A DNA stretch of 9,056 bases, from contig CANCGU010000104.1 in assembly GCA_947377705.1 (NCBI GenBank), forward strand, positions 1 through 9,056, given 5' to 3'. This document shows positions 1 through 5,385 of this stretch, piece after piece. Origin of the DNA: Comamonadaceae bacterium (lineage in GTDB: Bacteria > Pseudomonadota > Gammaproteobacteria > Burkholderiales > Burkholderiaceae). The number at the start of each line of letters is the position of its first letter. Position 1 is the stretch's first letter. The translations under genes were made by a program, and so were the position numbers. The notes beneath the pieces were generated by a model that saw nothing but the letters and a program-made list of their open reading frames with translations, did no database searches and was not told the origin of the DNA.

Positions 1-278
1 TCGGCCACCACATCGGCAATCAGCCAGCCGGTGTTGCTGGGCTTGAGCGGCTCGATGTCAGCCATGAGCAAACACATGCCTGCGCTTGTGGGTACGTTGG
101 GGCGCAGGGCGCACAGGCAATGGGTGGGGACTAAGCGGCAGCCGGTGCATCGCTCACCTTTGGGGCCACCACGGGCTAGAAAAGGTTTGACGCTGCGGGC
201 TAGACGTGCGTCGCGTAGGCGAGCAACCGCATGGGGTAAGTAGGCTGGCAAAGCGAAGGTCGTTTTAGTCCGCCACAT
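1..278 (-). CDS. tapT: tRNA-uridine aminocarboxypropyltransferase, DTW-domain (TapT/YfiP), N-terminal part, truncated by window edge
   Basis: TapT enzymes transfer the 3-amino-3-carboxypropyl group of S-adenosylmethionine to a uridine in the tRNA variable loop (acp3U47 in E. coli) in the cytoplasm. Translating the minus strand from the ATG at 278-276 gives 92 open residues up to the window edge. They contain a zinc-type cysteine set, CTGC at 44-47 and CLC at 54-56, after KPFLARGGPKGER (31-43). CLLMADIEPLKPSNTG (69-84) and LIADV (86-90) follow. These match the N-terminal half of E. coli YfiP, which has the same Cys pattern and a KPSNTG segment. The DTW motif itself would lie beyond base 1. The start overlaps the last 14 bases of the upstream gene in another frame, so translation is probably coupled to it. 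An in-frame GTG at 287 is an alternative start. The reading is confident, but the gene is incomplete here. Confidence 0.9.
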   Translation of the reverse strand, partial: MWRTKTTFALPAYLPHAVARLRDARLARSVKPFLARGGPKGERCTGCRLVPTHCLCALRPNVPTSAGMCLLMADIEPLKPSNTGWLIADVVA

Positions 279-1491
279 TGCACTCACGGCGCAGCAGTGC
301 CAATGCGTCGTGCAGCTTGTCATCGTGGTCGCTTTCCAGTGTGGCCAGCGACTCGTCAATGAAGGTTTCCCACACCGCGAGGTAATCGTTTTGGTGTTCG
401 ACGGGGGCATGGGTTTGGATGAAGGCGGTTGCCAGCTCAGGCTGAAGACCTGATTTGCGCATTTTGCGAATCAGCGTGGCTGCCGTTTTTTCGGTGAGCA
501 GTGTTTTGCCAGTGCTGCCTGCGGCGATGCACAAAAAGAGCGTGAGCAACGAGCTGTCGTCGCTGTGGCCGCCTGTGGCTTTGGTCCACGCTGCAGAGGT
601 TTGGCGGTCAAAGTGATCGACCTCGGCCAGGCCGTCTTCCACCCAAAAGTAGCGGCCCAGAAGAATGGGCATGGAGGAGGCGGGCGTTTGGTTGAACAGC
701 TTCTGCGGCGTCAGCTTGGCATCCAGAATTTTGGGCAAGTCGGCCTCCACGCTTTGTCGCACTTGCTCGACGGCAGGTTTGAATTCAGCAGGCAAGTTTT
801 TGGGCACAACCAAATTGATGCTCTTGGTCGCGCTCGGTTTGCGCAGCGTGGCGATGATTTTTTGGAAAGCCACCCAGTCTGGCATGTCTTTGTGTCGGGT
901 GGCCGCCGCCAATAGCGCCGTGCGAATGACGGCTTCGGCATCGCAACCCGCTTCTTCTAAATCGTCCGCATGCAGGCCGAGTTGGTCGGCCATCCAAATG
1001 GCGGCGTCGATGACGTGGGCCACTTGTTGGCGCTTGGCCAGCTCGGCTTGGTAATCGGCCAAACTGCACAGCGACCATTTGGCCAATTGCGGGATGTGTT
1101 TGTCACTAAAGCCACCGTGCTCGTTCATGCCAAAGTGCGTGTTTTGGGGCATGACGATGAGGGCTTTGAGCATGTCAGATGCGGCTTTGGAGCGTGACAT
1201 GAACGAATGCTCGCGCAGCTGTTCAGCGGCTTTTCGCAAGTCGCCACCGCTTTGAATTTCCAGTGTGAGGCTCACCAGGTTGACGATGCGGTCCTTGGCT
1301 TTTTCCAGTTCGGGACGCAAGAACTCGCTGCCAAAGTAACGCGCAATTTGCACCATGCCTTTGGGCGCATCGGTTTGAATGGCGTCTAGCTTGGTGGGGT
1401 CCAGCACGCCATGTTGCACGCCGAAGGCCAACGCCTTTTCAAAGAAAGGGCGGTCGTCAAAAAGGGCAACAACAGATTGCGTCACGGTCAC
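265..1491 (-). CDS. conserved-looking protein of unknown function, 408 residues
   Basis: I do not recognise a named domain. The protein is soluble, with no signal peptide or membrane segment, and looks largely helical. The N-terminal part (residues 8-75) has alternating hydrophobic and charged residues. A second helical region spans about 135-215, and an Ala/Leu-rich region about 315-405 contains the block LLTLFLCIAAGSTGKTLLTE. The GSTGKT in that block superficially recalls a P-loop, but it lacks the spacing of GxxxxGK[ST]. The start is GTG at 1491, five bases after the upstream gene's stop. A second in-frame GTG at 1485 is possible, and neither has a good Shine-Dalgarno sequence, which fits coupling to the gene before it. 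Its end overlaps the tapT start. Codon use and coding density match its neighbours, so this is a real gene. Its place after a J-protein suggests a chaperone client or partner, but that is inference only. Confidence 0.85.
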   Translation of the reverse strand: MTVTQSVVALFDDRPFFEKALAFGVQHGVLDPTKLDAIQTDAPKGMVQIARYFGSEFLRPELEKAKDRIVNLVSLTLEIQSGGDLRKAAEQLREHSFMSRSKAASDMLKALIVMPQNTHFGMNEHGGFSDKHIPQLAKWSLCSLADYQAELAKRQQVAHVIDAAIWMADQLGLHADDLEEAGCDAEAVIRTALLAAATRHKDMPDWVAFQKIIATLRKPSATKSINLVVPKNLPAEFKPAVEQVRQSVEADLPKILDAKLTPQKLFNQTPASSMPILLGRYFWVEDGLAEVDHFDRQTSAAWTKATGGHSDDSSLLTLFLCIAAGSTGKTLLTEKTAATLIRKMRKSGLQPELATAFIQTHAPVEHQNDYLAVWETFIDESLATLESDHDDKLHDALALLRRECNVAD

Positions 1492-1496
1492 TAAGC

Positions 1497-2252
1497 TTAG
1501 ATCGCTGATTCTTCGTCAGACTCGCGCGCGGCAGGTGTGGCTTGTCCGCGGTCGGTGGCGCTGGTCTCGACTTTGCCATCGTCGTCTTCGTCCTCGTCTT
1601 CAGATAAACCGGCGTCGTGGGCGCGTGCTTTGGCGCGCAGCACCAGCAGCATCTCAATAAAGAGGTCTGGAATTTTGTGGCGCAAGATCCAAGCGAGTTG
1701 CATCCAGTCTTGGTCGGCCACTTCGTCTTCTTCGACGCGAGGCTTCACATAGGCCGAGCCAAGCAGGGCGCTTTCCGACAGCATGTCGCCGTCGTCTTCC
1801 ATGGTGTCAAAGGTGCCGGTGCGTGCAAAGGCCTCGATGCGGCTCCACTTTTCGCTGAAGTAGTCGGCCAGCGCTTCGGCGCCGCCTTCTAAATCGCCAA
1901 TGGCAGTGAGGAACTCAATGGGGTCCGCATCGTCACGGAAGATGATGGAATTCATCATGCCGCGCAGGTGAGTGCGGGTGAGGTCTTTGTATTGTTTTTC
2001 AATCACCACAGCACGCGCAAATTGCTCGGGCGTGACCAACAGGTTGATGACCGATTCTTTGGACGTGTCGTACTCACGGATGACGGCCAAGATATCTTTG
2101 GGAGGCAGTTGGTCCAGCACCACCATCAGAGCTTGATCGCCCTCGGCATCGGCCAATTCGACCAGCGCTGCTTCTGCGCCCGTGATGTCGCCTGCGGCGA
2201 TGAGGCTTTGCGTTTTGGCAATGAGGGTGAGGGCATTGGCTTTGTCGGTCAT
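1497..2252 (-). CDS. protein of unknown function, 251 residues, helical body with acidic tail
   Basis: No confident family assignment. Residues 1-205 look wholly helical and soluble. The segment VLDQLPPKDILAVIREY (about 45-61), followed by LLVTPEQFARAVV, resembles the helical-repeat style of MgtE N-terminal or DUF6178-like proteins. That is an impression from sequence pattern, not a search result. The tail from about residue 214 is low-complexity and very acidic (SEDEDEDDD at 217-225, then polar residues up to DEESAI), probably disordered. The start is ATG at 2252 with a strong Shine-Dalgarno AAGGA that overlaps the stop codon of the upstream gene nine bases away. The next gene begins five bases after its stop. 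This packing argues for one polycistronic message and possibly stoichiometric partners. Confidence 0.87.
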   Translation of the reverse strand: MTDKANALTLIAKTQSLIAAGDITGAEAALVELADAEGDQALMVVLDQLPPKDILAVIREYDTSKESVINLLVTPEQFARAVVIEKQYKDLTRTHLRGMMNSIIFRDDADPIEFLTAIGDLEGGAEALADYFSEKWSRIEAFARTGTFDTMEDDGDMLSESALLGSAYVKPRVEEDEVADQDWMQLAWILRHKIPDLFIEMLLVLRAKARAHDAGLSEDEDEDDDGKVETSATDRGQATPAARESDEESAI

Positions 2253-2258
2253 GACTTT

Positions 2259-2263
2259 TCCTT
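2259..2263 (-). promoter_or_regulatory. Shine-Dalgarno AAGGA overlapping the upstream stop codon
   Basis: Read on the minus strand, the TAA stop of the 182-residue gene (2264-2262) runs directly into GGAAAAG and then the ATG at 2252. The AA of the stop codon forms part of AAGGA, six bases before the start. This fixes the start of the 251-residue protein. It would let a terminating ribosome reload at once, as expected for coupled genes. Confidence 0.7.
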
Positions 2264-2810
2264 ATTCTTTGCTGTCGAAACCTTGTTCGACCATCCACGC
2301 GTTGCCGGCTTCTTCGCGTTCACGGGCTTCGCGCTCTTCGTCTTGTTCCGGCTGATCGCCGCGTTCAACGTTTTCCAAGTCCTCGTCGGCGTCTGCATCG
2401 CTTGACTTGGCGGCCCCGCGCATCGGGGTGCCATGCATGTATTCGAGTGCAGCAGCGACGCTCATGAACCAAGCGCCCACAGGTTCGGCCAAGATTTTGT
2501 CGACCATGGGTTGCGCCCAAGAGGCGATGCGAACGCCTTCAGACAAAGCATCCCAGCTCAGTAAATCGTCAGCGTCCAGTGTGAGGAAATGGTCCATCAA
2601 CTCGGGCTCGGTGAACTCAAAGGCTTGGTGTAGCACCACGGCCACCATCTCAGGGTTGAGATCGAGCATTTGCAGCAAAAAGTCCAACTCTTTGCGCTTT
2701 TCAGCCAAGCGCTTGTCGAGGATGTAGTGGCCTTCAGAGTCAGAGTTGAGGTCGTCCAACTCGGCTTGGTAGGCCGAGCGCAGCTCTTGGAAAAATGGGG
2801 AAATGCTCAT
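2262..2810 (-). CDS. protein of unknown function, 182 residues, charged C-terminal tail
   Basis: I do not recognise the family. The frame stays open to a possible start at 2870, but its first 20 codons would lie over the J-protein gene and read like a shadow. The ATG at 2810 (MSISPFFQELRSAY) gives a clean 20-base spacer and is preferred. Residues 1-125 look like soluble alpha helices. One hydrophobic stretch, about 111-124 (VGAWFMSVAAALEY), is too short and too interrupted to call a membrane span. Residues 133-182 are strongly charged (DADADEDLENVERG, EQDEEREAREREE) and probably disordered. The acidic tail parallels that of the next gene's product. It sits directly downstream of the J-domain gene and nine bases upstream of the 251-residue gene. 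Function is unknown, and assembly with its neighbours is inference. Confidence 0.85.
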   Translation of the reverse strand: MSISPFFQELRSAYQAELDDLNSDSEGHYILDKRLAEKRKELDFLLQMLDLNPEMVAVVLHQAFEFTEPELMDHFLTLDADDLLSWDALSEGVRIASWAQPMVDKILAEPVGAWFMSVAAALEYMHGTPMRGAAKSSDADADEDLENVERGDQPEQDEEREAREREEAGNAWMVEQGFDSKE

Positions 2811-2830
2811 GGGTATCTCGGGCGCGTGGT

Positions 2831-3115
2831 TTACGAACGGTGCAGCACTTGCTGAAAGTAGGCGGTCCAAATTTCGCGCGCTGTTTGTGCGGGGTCATCC
2901 AGCAAATTACGGCGACGGTTGTCGTCGTAGGCCTTGCGTTTGTCCTCGTTTGACAGCACGTCGTAGGCCTCTTGCACTTCGCGAAAACGCGCAGGCGCGT
3001 CTTCGGCTGTGTTGCGGTCAGGGTGAAACTGTGAGGCTTTTTGGCGGAACGCGCGTTTGATGTCTGCCAGCGTCGCATCGCTTTTCAGCCCAAGGGCGGC
3101 GTAGTGTTCAGACAC
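2831..3115 (-). CDS. J-domain-only co-chaperone (type III DnaJ-like protein), 94 residues
   Basis: J-domains stimulate the ATPase of Hsp70 (DnaK) and deliver clients to it. The protein starts MSEHYAALGLKSDATLADIK and carries the diagnostic HPD tripeptide at residues 31-33 in FHPDRN. The helix III region FREVQEAYDVLSNEDKRKAYD (about 43-63) matches the J-domain consensus. After the J-domain only about 30 residues remain (LLDDPAQTAREIWTAYFQQ). There is no Gly/Phe region, zinc finger or client-binding domain, so it is not DnaJ or CbpA. The start is GTG at 3115 with the purine-rich AAAAGAG about seven bases upstream. It heads a run of three unknown genes with a 20-base gap to the first. A dedicated co-chaperone for those products is a reasonable guess but unproven. 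Confidence 0.92.
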   Translation of the reverse strand: MSEHYAALGLKSDATLADIKRAFRQKASQFHPDRNTAEDAPARFREVQEAYDVLSNEDKRKAYDDNRRRNLLDDPAQTAREIWTAYFQQVLHRS

Positions 3116-3150
3116 GTTCAGCTCTTTTAAAAATCACAGCGCTTGCAAAA

Positions 3151-3675
3151 TTAAAGTGCTTGCTTCAGGCGAATTTCTTCTACCTTGACAGGGCCCATGG
3201 GCACAGTTTTGGCACTCGACATTTCACGTTTGAAACCCGCTAATTCATGAAAGCGCATGGCGCGGTCATTGGCAATCGGCACCCAGATGGACACATGGGT
3301 GCAGCCTTCTTCTTGCAGACCTTCGCGAGCCGCGTCCCACAAGGCCAGGCCCACGCCTTGACCCCAGTAGGCCGCATCGACATAAATGTCCCAAATTTCG
3401 CCCAGGGTGTTGGGCGTGCCTTTGTCGCGTGAGCGGTCGTAGCCCACAAAGCCCACGATTTGGCTGCCGTCCACGGCCACCTGCACTTGGGGCTCGGCAA
3501 ATTCGATGGCTTCGCGCCAGTACGTGGTGTTTTTCTCTTCGGGGACGGGCAGCACGTTGCTGCCGGTTTGCATGGTTTTAAAGGCTTCTTTGGCTGTTGT
3601 GGCATACAGCTCAGCAATTTTGGTGGCATCGCGCATCGTGGCGGGACGGACTTCAACGGTTGTCAGGTCGGACAT
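3151..3675 (-). CDS. GNAT-family N-acetyltransferase, 174 residues
   Basis: GNAT enzymes transfer an acetyl group from acetyl-CoA to an amine; the substrate cannot be told from sequence. The N-terminus VEVRPATMRDATKIAELY (about 7-24) is the usual first strand and helix. Residues 64-79 (VQVAVDGSQIVGFVGY) fit the central strands. GEIWDIYVDAAYWGQGVG (92-109) is motif A, with the pyrophosphate-binding loop WGQGVG in the R/Q-x-x-G-x-G style. NDRAMRFHELAGFKRE (136-151) is motif B. Length is typical for a single-domain GNAT. The ATG at 3675 has no good Shine-Dalgarno sequence. It is the first minus-strand gene after the divergent spacer, and 35 bases separate it from the J-protein gene. It may therefore lead that operon, though the looser gap leaves room for a separate promoter. 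Confidence 0.9.
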   Translation of the reverse strand: MSDLTTVEVRPATMRDATKIAELYATTAKEAFKTMQTGSNVLPVPEEKNTTYWREAIEFAEPQVQVAVDGSQIVGFVGYDRSRDKGTPNTLGEIWDIYVDAAYWGQGVGLALWDAAREGLQEEGCTHVSIWVPIANDRAMRFHELAGFKREMSSAKTVPMGPVKVEEIRLKQAL

Positions 3676-3796
3676 GGCGAGGGAATTCAGAAATCAGTAA
3701 AGACTGCTATTGTCCCAGTAAAACCGCACCTCGATGAGACTTAGGTAGAGTAGTGCCTTCGCTGCTTGCAGCCTTCTATTTCAAACCCCCAACCCC
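3676..3796. promoter_or_regulatory. divergent intergenic spacer between GNAT gene and dusC
   Basis: This 121-base spacer must hold the promoters for the minus-strand block and for dusC, since the two genes diverge. It is more AT-rich than its surroundings. An extended -10-like TGCTATTGT lies at 3705-3713 on the plus strand, but no matching -35 sits at the usual distance, so I do not call a promoter. The inverted repeat GCTGC-TT-GCAGC at 3761-3772 is the only clear symmetric element and could be a regulator site. The dusC start lacks a Shine-Dalgarno sequence (CCCCAACCCC precedes the ATG). Confidence 0.4.
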
Positions 3797-4807
3797 ATGC
3801 TCATTCTTGCCCCCATGGAGGGCTTGCTCGACTTTGTGCTGCGCGACGTGCTGACCCGCATTGGTGGGGTGGACCGCTGCGTGTCCGAGTTCATCCGCGT
3901 CACCAACACCTTGCTGCCCGAACGCACGTTTTTGCGCATCGTGCCCGAGTTGGCCAACGGTGGCCGAACTTTTGCGGGCGTGCCTGTGCGGCCACAGCTG
4001 TTGGGGTCTGACCCCCAATGTTTAGCCGACAACGCCGCACGCGTGGCGGGCATGGGCTGTGATGGGGTGGACCTGAACTTTGGCTGCCCCGCCAAGCAAG
4101 TCAACCGACACGGCGGCGGCTCGGTGTTGCTGCAAGACCCCGAGGTGATGTACCAAATTGTGCGCGCCGTGCGTGCTGCTGTGCCTGCCCACCAAGTGGT
4201 GTCGGCCAAGATGCGTTTGGGGTTTAACGACGACAGCACGGCGGAAGAATGTGCTTTGGCGCTAGAGGCGGGTGGTGCGAGTGAGATCGTGGTCCACGCC
4301 CGCACCAAGGCCGATGCGTATCGCCCGCCTGCGTATTGGCACCGCATTGCCGACATCAAAGCCAAGGTCAAAACCCCGCTGGTGGCGAATGGCGAAATTT
4401 GGAATGTGCAAGATGCGCTGAACGCCCGTGCCGAGTCAGGCTGCTTTGACTTGATGTTGGGTCGCGGCATCGTCACCAACCCGGGCTTAGGTTGGGCCAT
4501 CCAAGCCCATGACGCTGCCACGCAAGGTTTACCCGCACCCGCACCCGCACCCGCACCCGCACCCGCACCCGCACCCGCACCCGCACCCGAGGTTCGCTGG
4601 CAAGACCTGCCGCCGCACCTGCACACGTTTTGGCACATCGTGTCGGGCCATGTGAGCGAGCGTCACCAAGCAGGGCGCTTGAAGCAATGGCTGAATTTTT
4701 TGCGCAAGCACTACCCCGAGGCTGAGGCTGCCTACATGCATGTGCGCACCTTGACCAGCCCCAAAGACATCAACGCATGGTTCGACGCCATGCCAAAAAA
4801 AGCATGA
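3797..4807 (+). CDS. dusC: tRNA-dihydrouridine(16) synthase DusC, 336 residues
   Basis: DusC is an FMN enzyme that uses NADPH to reduce U16 in the tRNA D-loop. The protein begins MLILAPMEGLLD, matching the DusC-type APMEGVLD start rather than the APMAGVTD form usual in DusA and DusB. The TIM-barrel shows VDLNFGCPAK with the catalytic cysteine at residue 97, then NRHGGGSVLL. FMN-contact candidates are K138 (SAKMRLG), H167 (VVHARTK), NGE at 198-200 and GRG at 222-224. The C-terminal helical tRNA-binding domain (about 270-336) has RLKQWLNFLRKHYPEAE and HVRTL, close to E. coli DusC. E. coli DusC has about 315 residues; the extra length here is largely a Pro-Ala repeat at 246-264 between the two domains. 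There is no Shine-Dalgarno sequence before the ATG. It overlaps the next gene by four bases. Confidence 0.95.
   Translation: MLILAPMEGLLDFVLRDVLTRIGGVDRCVSEFIRVTNTLLPERTFLRIVPELANGGRTFAGVPVRPQLLGSDPQCLADNAARVAGMGCDGVDLNFGCPAKQVNRHGGGSVLLQDPEVMYQIVRAVRAAVPAHQVVSAKMRLGFNDDSTAEECALALEAGGASEIVVHARTKADAYRPPAYWHRIADIKAKVKTPLVANGEIWNVQDALNARAESGCFDLMLGRGIVTNPGLGWAIQAHDAATQGLPAPAPAPAPAPAPAPAPAPEVRWQDLPPHLHTFWHIVSGHVSERHQAGRLKQWLNFLRKHYPEAEAAYMHVRTLTSPKDINAWFDAMPKKA
4532..4589 (+). repeat. (CCCGCA)9 hexanucleotide microsatellite inside dusC
   Basis: Nine perfect head-to-tail copies of CCCGCA (4532-4585) are followed by a partial tenth copy, CCCG. In the dusC frame they encode Pro-Ala nine times and one further Pro (residues 246-264). 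Every proline is CCC and every alanine GCA, which indicates recent slippage expansion rather than selection on the peptide alone. The unit is a multiple of three, so copy-number change alters linker length without breaking the frame. The minus strand carries ten GGG tracts spaced by TGC. Confidence 0.97.
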
Positions 4808-5298
4808 CTGACGATACCCTAGACACCCCCTTCATCCAAGAGCCACGCTTGTGGCAAAACGAAACGTGGACGGCGAAGGTCATCAAAAACGACGATGACG
4901 ACGGTTGGGCGGTGGCGATGTTCAAAGACGGCGAATCCGAAGCCGCGCTGATCGGTCCTTGGACCATGGGCCGCGACAAAAAGAACCCTAAGCCACTCGA
5001 CGGCACCGCCTTCATCACCTTGGTGAAAACCGCCTCAGAGTTTGTGCGCCGCAGTGAGCAGCAGTTGCATGCCACCTTGCACCAGTCGGTTACCGTCAAC
5101 GGCCGTGATGGGCGCGTGACCGTGCTCTTAGACATCGTGCCCGATGATGACAACCCCTACGCCACGCTGACTGCCCAAGACGAGGGGGGCGACACGCTTG
5201 CTGAGGTGCGGGTGGAGGCAGGCTTCAAGCTCAACCGCAATACGGCACAGGCTTGGGTTGATGCGGGGTTTGAAAAACCGAACGGCGCACTCGGCTGA
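4804..5298 (+). CDS. protein of unknown function, 164 residues, coupled to dusC
   Basis: I do not recognise the family. The frame is open from 4777, but the ATG at 4804 overlaps the dusC stop as ATGA and gives a natural start (MTDDTLDTPFIQEP). The upstream ATG would overlap the end of dusC by about 30 bases. The protein is soluble and acidic, with no signal peptide or membrane span. Notable stretches are DDDDGWAVAMFKDG (30-43), GPWTMGRDKKNPKPLDGTAF (51-70) and a helical ITLVKTASEFVRRSEQQLHA (71-90). The second half looks strand-rich (VTVNGRDGRVTVLLDIVPDD). No Shine-Dalgarno sequence precedes it; the upstream bases are an A7 tract, so translation probably depends on ribosomes ending dusC. This suggests related expression, perhaps a link to tRNA or RNA metabolism, but function is unknown. 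Confidence 0.85.
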   Translation: MTDDTLDTPFIQEPRLWQNETWTAKVIKNDDDDGWAVAMFKDGESEAALIGPWTMGRDKKNPKPLDGTAFITLVKTASEFVRRSEQQLHATLHQSVTVNGRDGRVTVLLDIVPDDDNPYATLTAQDEGGDTLAEVRVEAGFKLNRNTAQAWVDAGFEKPNGALG

Positions 5299-5318
5299 GG
5301 CTTTGTCTTGGCTTGATG

Positions 5319-5344
5319 CTTCACGCACAAGCGTGACAGTTTTT
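5319..5344 (+). terminator. Rho-independent terminator after the dusC operon
   Basis: Perfect arms TCACGC (5321-5326) and GCGTGA (5331-5336) enclose an ACAA loop. The stem can extend by two more pairs (C5319-G5339, T5320-A5338) around a bulged C. A run of five T follows at 5340-5344. It begins 20 bases after the stop of the 164-residue gene and would separate it from the MFS gene. The stem is short, so termination may be partial. Confidence 0.6.
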
Positions 5345-5385
5345 GGGGATTGAGCGCCCAGACGCGCGGCATACTTCGCTCACTC

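Noticed and set aside
31..243. Plus-strand 70-codon frame at the left edge
   Set aside because: It is arginine-rich shadow sequence opposite the clearly recognisable N-terminus of TapT.
1265..1500. P-loop ATPase reading of GSTGKT in the 408-residue protein
   Set aside because: The segment lacks the GxxxxGK[ST] spacing, no Walker B was seen, and it actually lies in the C-terminal third of the protein rather than near this start.
2811..2870. Longer start for the 182-residue gene (20 extra residues)
   Set aside because: The extra codons lie over the J-protein gene; the ATG at 2810 gives normal operon spacing.
3116..3150. Terminator between the GNAT and J-protein genes
   Set aside because: The best fold is a five-pair stem with a G-U pair and a 13-base loop before T5 on the minus strand, too weak to call.
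4532..4589. CRISPR-like repeat array
   Set aside because: The units are six bases, directly adjacent and without spacers: a microsatellite.
3781..4638. Long minus-strand frame (285 codons) opposite dusC with an Ala-Gly repeat
   Set aside because: It is antisense to a clear DusC gene. Its repeat is only the complement of CCCGCA, and it shows no recognisable domain.
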